Below are positions 14,201 to 27,674 of a DNA stretch of 64,000 bases, piece by piece. Numbering within the stretch: position 1 is the stretch's first letter; every line of letters begins with the position of its first letter. The stretch is from Paramecium octaurelia (lineage: Eukaryota; Ciliophora; Oligohymenophorea; Peniculida; Parameciidae), in the NCBI GenBank assembly GCA_905182995.1, contig CAJJDP010000048.1:124001-188000 (forward strand), written 5' to 3'. The position numbers were made by a program, and so were the translations under genes. Under the pieces are notes generated by a model. The model was not told the origin of the DNA and ran no database searches. It saw only the letters and a list, made by a program, of their open reading frames with translations.

Positions 14201-17200
14201 AACCTTCAATCGTTTCAACCAAAGATTTCATTTTCATAGCTTATTAATAATATGACAGAATAATCTTGCAAGTTTATGATTCTGGCTTATCTTATAATAC
14301 TGTTTATTAATTGGAATCATATTAAGGATTGCAGCCATCAATTACTAAAATAGAAAATGGAAATGTTGTTTTGGTTTGGGTTTAAATAATACAATCAAAT
14401 TCAAAATTATCAAATTACAAAGAAATTCCAAGCTATTAAAGACATTCAATTGTTTATACCATAATTGACCCTTATTTTAAATCCATAACCTAAAACTATT
14501 TTGGTCTAGATCATGTGAAAGAATTTAAACCAGATATTGCAGCCATTCCAAATGGTTTTGCAATCTCATTTGGTGGAGTAAATGAAAAAAATTCAAGAAA
14601 TATTGATTTAAGAGTAGTATATTTTGATTTACAAGGTAATCAATAATCTGGATTCATACCTATCAGTTTTTAAACCTAATACCCATAAAATACTAACATC
14701 ACACCATTATAAGATGGATCTATTATAGTAACATGGAATGAAATTAGATCAATTTATGCTCAAAAATTAAATAGAAATGGAGTTATCCAACCATTCAATT
14801 CAATATTATGTCCATAATCATGTAAAAAATGTACAAATGAATAATCTTGTGATGCATGCTTTGATGGATTTATTTTAAATAATAGTAATTAATGCCAATC
14901 AATATGTTTAATTCCTAATTGCTCTTCATGCTCTTATTGGTCAGATCACTGTAATATTTGTAATGATGGATATTACTTAGATGAAATGGGCTTGGGTTGT
15001 AAAGAGATTGATGCCACTCAAAATTATGAATTTGTACTTTAAGAAAATGTTCAATCAACTACATTGATTGTTGAAAATGCTTATGGATAAATTATACATC
15101 TATGGATAAATTAGAATTTAAAGTAGCTATTTGTACAGACATTCACTTCTGATGGTAGTATTATAATAGATTCTAAATCCGTTATGAACTTATAATTTTC
15201 TAATTATGAGGCATTTTAAGCAGTATATCATAAGGAAACAAATCAACTTGTAGTTTTGCTAGCAAATTCTGATTAAAAATTAATTGTCTTATTTAATGAT
15301 AAATTTGAATAGAATACTGTTATAATTGAGTTAGATGAGATCTTAAAATCAGAATATCTTTACTTATAATTATCTAAAATAAAACTCTATACTTATTATG
15401 GTGGTATAATTTTATATTTAACTGGTGATAAAAAAACAATTATTGATTAATTTGCTTAAAATCCTCGATTGGTTGTTTGCAATACACCAGAATTAATTCT
15501 TTTGGATTTATAAGGCAATCAGTAAGTACCATCAGTAATGTTTAAAAATAAAGATAAGAAAGTATAAAATTTGTTTTTGGATGAATAAAATAATTGCCTT
15601 AAATTTAGAATTAGTGATATTATAGTAGATAACGATATTTATGTGTTGCTTTTTGATGAAAATTATGGAGTACCATGGATTTAAACATATAATTTCTAAG
15701 GGTAAATTACAAATGAAAGAAATCTAAAGGACTTTATACCATTTTATTTGAATTATGGATCAATAAATAAATTCTAATAGGAGATCTTTGTTATCGTAGA
15801 ATTTAATCGTTTGATAAGACTGACAACTTAGTTGGATTTATTAAACTTTGAAGATATCTTAACGGTAGATAAATTTTAATCAATTGTTTAAATAATTAGA
15901 ATTGATTATTCATAATTATGCTACATATATGTCTAGTAATTTGATTATTCAAAGAGATATAAACTAGTAGTTTATGATTACTAGATGAAAGTAGATTTGT
16001 TTTAAGGTTTGATAGCACCTACTTCTTTGATTTAAGGTTCATTCAGCTACATAAAATAACAAAACAATAATTTATTAATCAGTTGGTTGGAGCAAGGTGA
16101 AAATAATGCTAATAAAGGTAAGGTAATGATTGCAAGATTTGGTTAAAATAGCGAGAGACTGAAATTCTAAGAATTTTAATGTCTGCCTATTTGCTCATCA
16201 TGTACTGCTATCAGTAATTGTTAAGGATGCATAGATAATTATAAATTGGAGCAGTAATAATGTGTACCCATATGTTCAGCTAATTGCAAGAGTTGTAGTT
16301 AACCATTATCATGTGATATTTGTTTACCAGATTATTACATTGATGATTCTTTCAATTGTGTAAGCGTTGCTGGATAACCTATCGAAACTTAACTAGATAG
16401 CTCCTTCGATTATGCTGAGGATTTACCTCGAGTAGCTTCTTTCTCAAATGGTGGTTGTGTTATTGTTTGGTAGAGTAAGTTGTAGGATGGAAGTGGTTTT
16501 GGAGTTTATGCATAATTGATTAGTCCAGAAGGATTACCAGTCGATTAGATTCTTCAAGTGAATGTTAATACAAAGAACTCCTAATTTTTGCCTGATGTCA
16601 CTATATTACCTAATAATAATGTGATTATAGTTTGGGCAGATGGAGATATCAGTTTTGAATCTGAACTTTATTTCTAGATATTTGATTAAGAACTTAATAG
16701 AATAGGAACACCAACATTTATTGATTATATGTCTCTCGATCACTACTCATATTATGATAGACCATTAGTAGTTCAAGGGTTGAGTAATAACGAATTTGTG
16801 ATTGCATGGGTTAATAACAAAGACTACAAAGATTTCATCTTAGTATCATTGTTTAATAGCGATGGAGTATTGAGAAGATAAAATCAAATTACAGATACTT
16901 AGTCCAACAATGAAATTGTTATTAATTCTAATGGACTCAATTTTGTTGTTGTTTATAGAAGTTATAATCAATTAGCTGCAACCATTTATGATTTCGAAGG
17001 TTTAGAGTTAGCAAGTGTGACTCATCAAATATTTTGGGTATCTTCACCTAGTATCACTTCAAATGCAAGACAAGAATATGTCCTTTGTTGGAGAGAATCT
17101 GATAAGATTAAATACTCACTTTTTGACACTAATCTTAACTTAATAGGATAAATTTTGGAAGTGGAATATTTGAATTCAAAAGCAGATAATCCAGATATTA

Positions 17201-20200
17201 CAGCAACATCAAATGGTTTTGTAATTGTTTGGTAAAATCAGGATATAGTATCATTGAGATAGAGAAAATTAAGAGCATAGATATTTGATATAAATGGAGT
17301 TCCTTCAGGCCCATCTATTGAAGTTAATGTAATAACAATTCAGCCTGAATATCCATAGATTTCAGTTTTGAATAATGATAAATTTTTAATCATTTGGGAT
17401 GGATTGAAACCATAAGGAGATGAGAATAAAGGTATATTTATGATGAAATTCGGATCCAATGGATTAAAAGAATTGATAGATGGTCCAGTGTGTCCAAATA
17501 AATGTAGAAGTTGTTCATCATCAACAAGTTGCATTAAATGTTCAGATCAATATCAATTAATGGAAGGACTTTGTATACCTTAATGTCTTTCAAATTGTAG
17601 TTAATGTTCAAAACCCAATTTCTGTGACTTATGCAAAGATGGATTTAAACTTGATCCATCAGGTTTATGTTCTACAATCACTTCTAATCTATTACCTGAA
17701 GACCCTATTTTAAGTACTCCATTAGATGAATTACCAAGTTTTTCTTCAAGTATAACAATTGGAGAAAGCGATGTTTTAGTTTATTCAGGATCAGTCACAT
17801 TTTAAGGAGATTCCTATTTCTTAAACATCAATCTACAATTAATTACAAACACAACTCAACATGATTTTTCACATCCAATAAAATTAGTATCCTTAACATC
17901 CTAAGTTTTACAATCGAATGTTGTAGTAAGAGAAGATAATTCAATATAAGTATATTGGGTAGAAATGATAGAGAAAGAATACTTATTGATTAAATTGATA
18001 ACGATTAGTTATGATTTGGTTATTATTGATGCAGAAAAATCGATCGACACTATTCCTTACGATTCTTATTATCAAAATGCATATAGCGATTTTGTTCTAT
18101 ATTTATATTATCAAAATACCCAATATTAGGTTATTTATTCACGAATCTCAGATTTTATGAAATATGAAGTATTCGAATATAAAATAAACAAAGATTACTT
18201 AAGAGTTACAAGTCCTAATAGACTTTTGGAGATGAAAAGGTAATTAAGATATGGACAAATTTGTTTCAATGTGGACTCCATTGTTATCATTGAAATTAAT
18301 ACAAACTACTTTATGACCCTATACAATTATAACCTAGATTTCAAGGATGTTAAAGTTACAGTAAACTAATTCTCTCTCTAGTTCACTATTTTTATAGAAT
18401 CCTTTACCATAAAGAAACTCAAGAATAATAATTTTGTGATGACATGGAAAACAGGATCAAGTTAATCACTGACTTCAAAGACTCAAATCTATTATACTCT
18501 ATTTAATAGTGACCTTCAAAGAATCTCAGATTATCAAGTGGTTGCTGATTCAAATGCAAAATTGGAGAACCCTTAAATTATTATCTTATAGGGCAGATTT
18601 GCTATAATATGGAATAACTTCATATCTATCACATATTCATAATTGAGTATCTCATTTTATGAAGAATCTGGAATATTCATATCATAAACCAAATAATTAA
18701 ACACCATTAGTAATAACATAAAATTATACTATGCCAAAGTCATCAACACTAACTAAATAGCTATAAACTGGCTATCCTCTTATACAACAGTCAGTTTATA
18801 AATTAAATACTAATACTATTACTTGAGAATTACAGATCAGAATTAGTTGCTACCTTCTCCAACTCTGATTTGCCTAACAGAATGTGCAACCTGTTCAAAT
18901 GAATATACATGTTCAACTTGTATAACTAATTATGCTTTGAATCCTAATACCTATAAATGCGAACCATAATGTCCTGATACCTGTTTGGTGTGCAGTTCTC
19001 CTACAATATGCTCATCTTGCAAAGAAGGTTATTCAATAAGATCAAATAATCAATGTGAAAAGAATGTATGCAAAGAAAGCTGTTCAATATGCAATACTTT
19101 CCAACATTGCTTATAGTGTCCTAAAAACTTTTATTAAAGTCAATAGGATATGACTGAATGCATAGGAACTTGTGGACCCAATTGCTCAGTTTGTACTGCT
19201 CCTCCTGTTTGTAAATAATGCGAGGATTCTTATTATTGGAGTAAAACAAAAACTGAATGTGTTGTACTTGAAGATGTGATTGGTGAAATCAGCATATCTG
19301 AGCCTTTGATTGCAACATTCCCCAATGGAGATTACATTGCTTTATGGTCTGAAGAAGGACCTAATGCTGGTGTGTATTTCTAATTGTATAAAAAGAGTGG
19401 TCAGAAAATAGGAACCAAAACTTAGGTAAACATGGATGAACTGGGAAATAGAAGACTTTTGTAATCTGCATCTTCCAGTAAGGCAGCAAAAACTCTGTTT
19501 TCAGATATTGCCACTTTTGATAACGACTTTGTTATTTTGTGGGTGGATTAAATTGTTGGAGACATGAAAGTGAATCTCAAGAAATTTGATGTCACTGGCC
19601 AAGCCTTAACGAAATCAATTTAGGTTACTGAAATACCAAAATAGAATCTAGATGATATTGCTGCTCCCTGTATTATCAAAAAAACTGCAAATAATAATTT
19701 TGTTATTGGATTCTTCAATCAAGCTGAATAATCTCTAAATACAGCAACTATGTTCTTGTAATCATTTAGTAATAATCTAATGCCCATTGGATAAATGTAG
19801 ATTCTAGATAATGCAGATATCACTAAAGTACCTATGATATCTAGCGATGAGGATGGTTTGATTTCTATTACTTTTTCAAGTGAAGGTGCCACGTTCTTGG
19901 CTTAAATTACGACCTAAGGTGATATTGTTACCGAGCCTAAAGAAGTTGGTGAGGCTAAAGCATTCAAATCTACAAATTTGAAGAATAAATTTATTGTTTT
20001 CGTCTTTGAAGCTGTTAGCACAAATATATCCCCTCCTTAATATATCTTATCATATCAGATCATGAATTTAGATAAGATTTTATCTGAAGCAAAATTATTC
20101 GCTAGTCCTTCCTATGGAGAAGAGCATCCCTATGTTACATCATTTGGATATGGATTTATTATTGTTTGGAGAACAGTTGATAAGTCTCTGAAATCTAAGG

Positions 20201-20982
20201 ATATTGTATTTTAGATATTTGATAGTGATGGACTACAGATCTCAAATTAAACTTAGGTTACGAGATAAGGACTTTATCCCAAAAATCCAGGTGTTTAAGT
20301 TTTAAATGATGAGGAATTTTACATCACATGGACAGCTGCTGGTAATAACACATTAGACAATTTCTATCTACAATTATTCAATCTTTCTAGTCTAATTATT
20401 CAAAATCCATTTGTAGAAAACAATCAAACATCTATAATATGTCCACTGAATTGTTTATCTTGTTTGAGCAACACTGTTTGCTAAAATTGCCAGGCTGGAT
20501 ATTATGTTGAAAATAACTTTTGTGAAATAGATTGTGGATTGAATTGTATTTCATGTACCATTCCAAATTAATGCACTGAATGCACTTTAGGATACGAAGT
20601 TTCACTCAATAAAACTTGTTCCTAGATTGAATGCGAAATTGGGTATACTCTTTCAGAAAATATGGATTGCGTTCTTATTTGTCCTGAAAATTGCAGTGAG
20701 TGCTAATCTAATGATAAATGCTTAATATGCTAATCCGATTATGCATTATTTGAAGGAAAATGCATAGAAAAAAATTAAGTTGATTTCCCCCATGAAGTAG
20801 AAGATGATACTGGCTTACCTTTTTATTATATTATCATTATTTGTTTAGGAGCACTCTTCATCATGGGTATTATGGCATATGGCATCTGGAAATATAAAAA
20901 GAGAAAGCCAATATAAAACCATTAGCAAAGACAAGTGATCGATGAAAGAGAAAACACAGCTCTGGACTCCAGAATCAATTGA
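5290..20982 (+). CDS. Giant modular type-I surface protein, 5230 aa
   Basis: A single reading frame of 15,693 nt without introns, from ATG 5290 to TGA 20980. It starts with a signal peptide (MRVSFIFYACLLILGC) and ends with one TM helix (FYYIIIICLGALFIMGIMAY, about residue 5178) and a basic tail of about 30 residues, so it is a type-I membrane protein. Eleven Cys-rich modules of the furin/growth-factor-receptor type (CxxC repeats, CxxGY) start near 6541, 7861, 9160, 10490, 11870, 13390, 14810, 16185, 17490, 18870 and 20440. Between them lie blocks of 430-525 residues built from short beta repeats of the type NGNIVITWQD...GVYAQLI. Gln codons TAA/TAG are abundant. It differs from classical Paramecium surface antigens, which have regular Cys periods and a GPI signal. 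Function is unknown; adhesion or cell-surface/ciliary coat is an inference. The start is well supported by the signal peptide. Confidence 0.9.
6541..20770 (+). repeat. Eleven-fold ~1.3-1.5 kb internal protein repeat
   Basis: Within the giant gene each period comprises one Cys-rich module of 60-130 residues followed by a beta-repeat block. Module starts are spaced 1320, 1299, 1330, 1380, 1520, 1420, 1375, 1305, 1380 and 1570 bp (my estimates by eye). The copies are diverged at DNA level, so this is an old protein-level repeat, not a recent tandem duplication. The last two Cys modules (18870-19260, 20440-20770) are about twice as long as the others. Confidence 0.8.
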
Positions 20983-21161
20983 TATTTGCATAAAATATAA
21001 GAATCAATATAATAATATTCAAAAAAATAAAATTTCATTGTTTTCTCTTTCGATTTGAAAACTCTCTTTAATTTACTCTAAAAATTAAACAAGGACAATA
21101 CTAAAATCATTATAACTTACATACTTACTAAATATAATTTATGATAATTTATTTAATATAA

Positions 21162-21255
21162 TCATATTTATTCGAATATTTTTATTCCATTATTCTTGTT
21201 TTCTTTTACTAGCACCTATTGTTAAAATTACAATTATACCTATTATCCTTACTAC

Positions 21256-21324
<69 letters not shown>

Positions 21325-23993
21325 AACTATTAAAACTATTATAACTAATGTTATTAGAATTATTATTACTACTATTACTATTATTGCTCTTACTATTATT
21401 ATTGCTATTATTACTAATGTTATTACTATTATTACTATTATTATTAATGTTCTTACTATTATTACTATTAATATTACTATTATTATTATTAATGTTCTTA
21501 CTATTATTACTATTATTATTACTAATGTTATTACTATTATTATTACTAATGTTATTACTATTATTATTACTAATGTTATTACTATTATTACTATTATTAT
21601 TAATGTTCTTACTATTATTACTATTAATATTACTATTATTATTATTAATGTTCTTACTATTATTACTATTATTATTACTAATGTTATTACTATTATTATT
21701 ACTAATGTTATTACTATTATTATTACTAATGTTATTACTATTATTATTACTAATGTTATTACTATTATTATTACTAATGTTATTACTATTATTATTACTA
21801 ATGTTATTACTATTATTATTACTAATGTTATTACTATTATTATTACTAATGTTATTACTATTATTATTACTAATGTTATTACTATTATTATTACTAATGT
21901 TATTACTATTATTATTACTAATGTTATTACTATTATTATTACTAATGTTATTACTATTATTATTACTAATGTTATTACTATTATTATTACTAATGTTATT
22001 ACTATTATTATTACTAATGTTATTACTATTATTATTACTAATGTTATTACTATTATTATTACTAATGTTATTACTATTATTATTACTAATGTTATTACTA
22101 TTATTATTACTAATGTTATTACTATTATTATTACTAATGTTATTACTATTATTATTACTAATGTTATTACTATTATTATTACTAATGTTATTACTATTAT
22201 TATTACTAATGTTATTACTATTATTATTACTAATGTTATTACTATTATTATTACTAATGTTATTACTATTATTATTACTAATGTTATTACTATTATTATT
22301 ACTAATGTTATTACTATTATTATTACTAATGTTATTACTATTGTTACTAATATTATTACTATGGCTATTATTATTATTATTATTGATTTTGTGATAATAA
22401 TCGCTGTTCAAACTGATTTGGTCTTGTCTATCCTTCACTTATTAATTATACAGTATTTTGAAGTCTTATCCTTTTTAAGAAATATAAAGGTCTAATATAA
22501 TTAAGCAGTTCTTCAGTTGTTGGCCTTATATGAGGATTTCTTTTTAAACATTTACTAAGAATCTCGATAAATTCTGGAGGGTATTATTTAAGAACCAAAT
22601 TTTGAAGTAATGACTCTTTGCTATAGAAAGATTCGTGCTCTTACTCACTAATATATCTGCAACCCATATTTGAATTTCCAATATACTCATTTAAATTTGC
22701 AATAGTTAACGTGATCAATCCAAACTAGAAAATATCATATTTAAAGGAATATGTTGTTTCAGGAGCATCGTACTTGAAAGTATTACTCTAATGGTTTCTA
22801 CTCATATCTCTATCATAATCATTCTATGGATTGAGGAGTATTTTAGAACAATCAAAATCGCCAATTAGGATTTAAGTTTGTTATAAATCCTGCTTATTTA
22901 AGAATAAATTTTCAAGTTTTAAGTCCCTATGAATAATCTTAAATTTCTACATTTCCGAGATGGCTAAGTAGGATATTGATAGATACCTTATAAAATTCTA
23001 TATGATATTTAAAAGACAATTTTTTATCGTTGTTCATGATTTAAATTTTATAACATCTCCAAGTTTTCCGCTAGAGTCCCTACATATTTTCTCATAAAAA
23101 AAAACACTTTTTATTTTATTCTCAAATAGGCAAATGTGGCTACAAAATAAGAACTTCTATATGTTTTTTCCAAAATTTCTATCTCTCTACAGATACTTTA
23201 TTCGTCACCCTAATTAAACCTCTAAGTTTTATAAACTAATTCATTATCGATCGCTTCATCTGCCTAAAGAAAACTTTTAGGTCTAATAAATGATTTCACT
23301 GTAGATTTATTAAATTCATATATGGATATAAACTCATTAACTTTAAAAATATATCCCAATAAATTTTGATATGGAGTATTTAAATGATCAATTATATCAA
23401 GCCTACCATTAATATTTAACAGAAAATCTATAATAGGCTCAAAAGATTGATTTTCATGTAATACATCTTACAATTAGGGAATCTTATCACAAAATTAATT
23501 CAGAAGAAATTCTTTAAATATTTAGAGTTGGGATTGCCTAACTTCTGTTTAACCGAAGTCATACTCGATTAAAGAAACATATACTTAATTGTCAATCAAA
23601 TATAATTAAGTAATAGAATTAAAAAAAAACAGCATATTTCTGTTTTACAACTCAGCACATACTATATATAAGTCTAAATATACATAAGGCCAATTATAAG
23701 GCGATTAGTTTTGCATTCTCACTATTTAATTGATTTTCTTTCATTAGATGCTTCTGACGATCAGCATAAATTAAAATAGGATTTTGAGAATTTTAATAAT
23801 AATTTTCATGGGGGATAATGTTCAGGAACCTAAATTAAGTTAAATTGTTTAATTATTGTATTGATAGGTTCATCATTTTTTTAATTTCCAAAGAAATATA
23901 CTATTTTCTATCTTTCTCAACTTTTCTGATAGTTTTGTAATCATTTTCAAAAATAATTTCATGCCTTTAAGTAGATCTGAGATTGTCCCCCAT
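21162..23993 (-). CDS. Protein kinase with kinase-like N-terminal half and (HQ7)n tail
   Basis: Exons 23993-23684, 23661-22987 and 22963-21162 (introns 22 and 23 nt) give 928 aa. Residues about 55-150 resemble the C-lobe approach of a kinase but lack catalytic residues (YNxxIEYDFG-like remnant). A second domain (about 205-500) has HRDLKLENLF (about 340), a DFD in place of DFG (about 366), APE, and a C-terminal lobe ending in RNPHIRPTTEELL. Catalytic Mg-binding Asp is therefore present as DFD, but I could not place the beta-3 Lys confidently; activity is uncertain. From about residue 522 the frame enters a 24-bp minisatellite and is read as His followed by seven Gln, for about 400 residues, ending with KENKNNGIKIFEQI. 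The N/S-rich reading of the same DNA is a standard-code artefact. Neighbour: the P4-ATPase gene lies 204 bp upstream on the same strand. Confidence 0.8.
21346..22400 (-). repeat. 24-bp minisatellite encoding (His-Gln7)n
   Basis: Minus-strand unit AACATTAGTAATAATAATAG followed by TAAT. About 28 consecutive identical copies span roughly 21665-22340, with about 3 more copies at 21520-21590. Two variant blocks at about 21437-21520 and 21594-21677 are duplicates of each other (TAATGTTCTTAC variants). A pure GTT/ATT-type triplet run (Gln codons) follows at about 21255-21305. The length is a multiple of three, so copy-number change keeps the kinase frame. Confidence 0.95.
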
Positions 23994-24197
23994 TGATGAT
24001 ATTTTAAAAATAAATTAATATATTTCAAAATAAAAAAAATTATTTCATATAGAACAATAATAGAAAAATCTTTTTAACATAATTGTTAAATTCTGATCCT
24101 ATTTAAGCCAAAAAATCGAATTCTTAATGCAAATCAAAAGTACTATACTATTTGAAGATTAACCAATTTTATAAAATAATAACATTTATTTTCAATG

Positions 24198-27100
24198 TCA
24201 ATGTTCTTCTTAAGAAAATGCAAAACCTGTATAGCCTCGTTTGATTGGGGATTTGGGAACTGAGGAGTTATTCAATTAAAATTGTGTATTTGGGGAAGGT
24301 GGGTGCATATATTGTTCATCTGGTAATTCAATGTGCTATTTTTAAATCAGCATATAAACTTTATCGTGCTAGATTTCTCCCTGGGAATACTAAGACCACT
24401 GAGCAAATTTAGTCAGAGCCAAGTCAAAAATGGATGTAGCTCCAATAGCTAATAATGAAGTCAAGTAAAATTTCATATGACAAAAGCTAGCACTTTGGCT
24501 ATTTGACATATCAGATTTTGGCATTTTCTCTGAAACTAAAATAAATAACAAGAGATATATGACGACCGATCCGAAAAGCCCGACAATAACTCCAATAGAA
24601 TAAGTGTTACTAAATAGGATAACCTAATAGTTCTTATGGAATTGATTACTTTGATATTACTATTCAAAACTGAATATCCTAACACAATGGCACCAGTAGT
24701 CCATAAGCCCGCCGTCATGCCATTATAAATAGATGAGGCTTCATAACTTTGGAAGGTTAGGTATGATAGGATGCCAGCTTAGATGGTGCCATTAATGACC
24801 CAATACAAGAATATTTTCACGTTGAACAATTTGTGTTTAATTCCTATGTCATAAAGACTGGGGTCTACAATAGAGAGATAGATTTACTTGAAGTGAGAAT
24901 ATCACCAGAGAATTCTTCATCGAAGATAGCATATAATACAATAGGAAGACTAGTGAAAAATAGATTATAACTTTAATAGAGTAACTAGTCATAAAACATA
25001 ACAGCAGAAAATCCATTATTGACAGCCCACCAATATTAAGGTAGGACTAGAAGCATATTTTTATAAAAATTGTAATTTACAAGAGTTGAATTCTTCCTAT
25101 AACTCTCTCTTCCATGATAAAGTGTTAATCTTTTTAGTATTCTGAATTCTCCAACAGCATAATCAGAAGCTCTTGCTGCTTGCTAGCCTTCTACTCCTTT
25201 GATTCCAATTCCAATATGAGCAGCTGTAATCATGTTGACATCATTAGCACCATCTCCAATGGCAAGAGTAGTAACATTAGGTTTATTTTATCTAACTAAT
25301 GAAACGATCTCTTATTTTTATTTAGGTGAAACCCTACAAGCTACTACAGCCTCACATCTTTCAGCAATTTACATTACTTTTAATGAAAGTTCTGGTTTCA
25401 TAGCTATTATTAAAGCATTGCCAGAGATCACCAATGCATTTTTATTATTGTTTTGGCTTTTTTGGATGGCCTTTTCTAATTCATTTCTAATAACCTATTC
25501 ATCATTTCCATCAACTATGATTTACTATAAGGAATCATTCAATAATTAGCAAGAATAACCAATATTGATAGCAGTTTCTATTTTATCTCCAGTCAAAACC
25601 CATACTTTAATGCCTGCATCTTTTAAGTATTAAATGGTTGGGCCTACTTCTTCTTATAATTTATCCTCAATGGCTGTCCCACCAATAAGTTCTAATTCTT
25701 ATTCTATTTTAGCTTGTGACTCCATCATTAAGTGTTCTCGATTTTAGATAGCAGAACAAGCTTGTAGATAACTTTTTTCCCATTCCTTATAAGTGGACAA
25801 AGGCAATATTCTCCTTGTTAATAAAAGAGTTCTTAAGCCAATCGATGCAAACTCTTATAGATCATTCCAAGTTTTCTCCTTTAATTAAGGAACAACAGGT
25901 TTCATTAAAGGTTCAATAACAGAATCAGCTCCCTTTGTATACAATATAATTTGATTGGCTTGATCTTAAACGATTACAGACACTCTCTTTCTTGTACTAT
26001 TGAATTCAAGTACATGCAACAATTGGTAATTCTTGATGTCCCCCTTAATATTGACTACCATGCTGTTTGATGCATCTAATCCCTCAAAGGTATAACCACA
26101 ATATCTTGCAAAATTGACCAAAGCCAATTCATCAGGAGATGAAGCCTAGTAAAGTAGCTGACTATTTTTATTTTCAGTAACAACAGTATGACATAATGAT
26201 AGACAAAGTAAGAATTCATGAAGTGGTCCCTTCCCTGGAGTTTAATTCAAATCATTAAAGAAGGCTTTGTCTCTGAAGTCAACATTTGAAACCTAAGCTA
26301 ATTTGGAGACTTCTTCATTTGTTAAAGTTGCTTCTTTTCCATATGACTTTTTATTGACTGTAAGACATTTGAAGTCCATTTGGTTCTTTGTCAATGTTCC
26401 TGTTTTATCAGAAAATATGTAATCCACTTAGCCAAGTTCCTCATTCAGATTTGAAGACTAGACTGCTGTTTTTATATCATATTCAGCTGAATATGTTCCT
26501 TTATCCAGGGTTATCAACATTCCTTAGAAATATTTAACCATTTCTAATGAGACAAGTAATGAGATTGGAACGAAGTTGGTGAAAATGAGAATCCAATTAC
26601 CCCATTTTATCTAAAATTAAGTTTTGAGTACTTACGAATAGATTTTTAACAAAATTATGCTCTGGATCTGTAATCAAGATATCTAAATATGATAATTCTG
26701 AATTATGAATCTGCTACCATGAAGAATTCAAATAGCCTCCTAATCCACACATGAACATCTAGAAACTAATCATACTGGATATTTACTTATAATAGAAAAA
26801 TCACAATAATGAACCAATTCATTGTTCTTTCTAAATGACTGCGCTTAGGTTATGCCTTAATTGAATTAAGCATAATCTTTGAGTCATGTCCGTTATAACA
26901 AACAATTCCATAAATATAATTGACATTCCTCAAAACACAACCTCTTAGAATGAAATTTTTCTCACTAAGGGGAATTTGTTGATTATTGATTTCAGCAGAT
27001 CCAGTGAATTGATACAAATAAGGATTAGGCCGTTCATATTTTATCGTCATTCTCAATGCCAATAGAGCATCTTCACTTTATTCTTACAGTTATTTTAGAT

Positions 27101-27674
27101 TTTTTTGAATATTTTTGCATTTCAAATTGGTTTCTCCATCCAAGTTTTTTGTTTCAATAAAGGCATTCCCTTTCTTATCTGATGTTTGCATTAATAAGAT
27201 GTCAGCAGGTATTTGTTCATCCTTCTAAACCTTGATCAAATCACCAATCCTTAATTCACTCCATTGAGCTTCTCTTGGAACTTCATTTGTGCGAATTAAG
27301 TAGGTTTTACGTGTGTTTTCTGCGTTGTCTGATTTGCGTCTCTAGTAATCCTCGACAAAATCTTTTATCATTGATATGCAAACAACTATTGACAATGGCC
27401 CCATAATCACAGGCTAACCATTGGTTATGCTAATTGCTGAGATCATCTGCATTATAGCAATAACCAAAAAGTAAACATTAGCTAACTTTGAGAATTACTC
27501 TATCAAATTTAATGGAATGAATGTAAGGATCGAGGAGTATTTTGATGTTGTAATCATGTTGTCAGGCACAGCCATATCTGGGACATTTGATACTATTGAT
27601 CTGTCTGAAATATGATATTTTGATTTGTACCATTCATTTAATGAGCAGGCGGTCTAACTGTTATCAAGCCCCAT
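24198..27674 (-). CDS. P4-type ATPase (aminophospholipid flippase), 1124 aa
   Basis: Exons 27674-26787, 26758-26636, 26610-24888, 24864-24650 and 24623-24198 (introns 28, 25, 23, 26 nt). Motifs in order: paired N-terminal helices; actuator-loop [17 protein letters not shown] and GHDSKIMLN typical of P4 enzymes; phosphorylation site DKTGTLT with Asp about 405; [15 protein letters not shown]; hinge [26 protein letters not shown]; then the C-terminal membrane bundle starting with NPSLYDIG, ending [13 protein letters not shown]. Family members move phosphatidylserine/ethanolamine to the cytosolic leaflet of plasma, ciliary or vesicle membranes, usually with a CDC50 subunit (none in this window). 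Length is normal. Start ATG 27674 is preceded by an in-frame TGA. Confidence 0.95.

Noticed and set aside
21520..22340. CRISPR-like array
   Set aside because: Units are contiguous with no spacers, are in coding frame, and the genome is eukaryotic.
21348..22394. Long plus-strand Leu/Met-rich ORF of 348 codons
   Set aside because: It is the complement of the HQ7 minisatellite; every frame of the 24-bp unit is open. The flanking kinase is on the minus strand.
21209..22438. Minus-strand Asn/Ser-rich ORF of 409 codons (NISNNNSN repeats)
   Set aside because: It is the standard-code reading, opened at a GTG. The kinase frame enters the repeat one register away, where TAA/TAG are Gln.
23806..23993. 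Apparent frameshift and premature TGA in the polyQ kinase
   Set aside because: Came from miscounting homopolymers; a recount and two short introns restore one continuous frame.
25232..25549. Plus-strand ORF of 105 codons
   Set aside because: Antisense to the well-supported P4-ATPase hinge region (GDGANDV).
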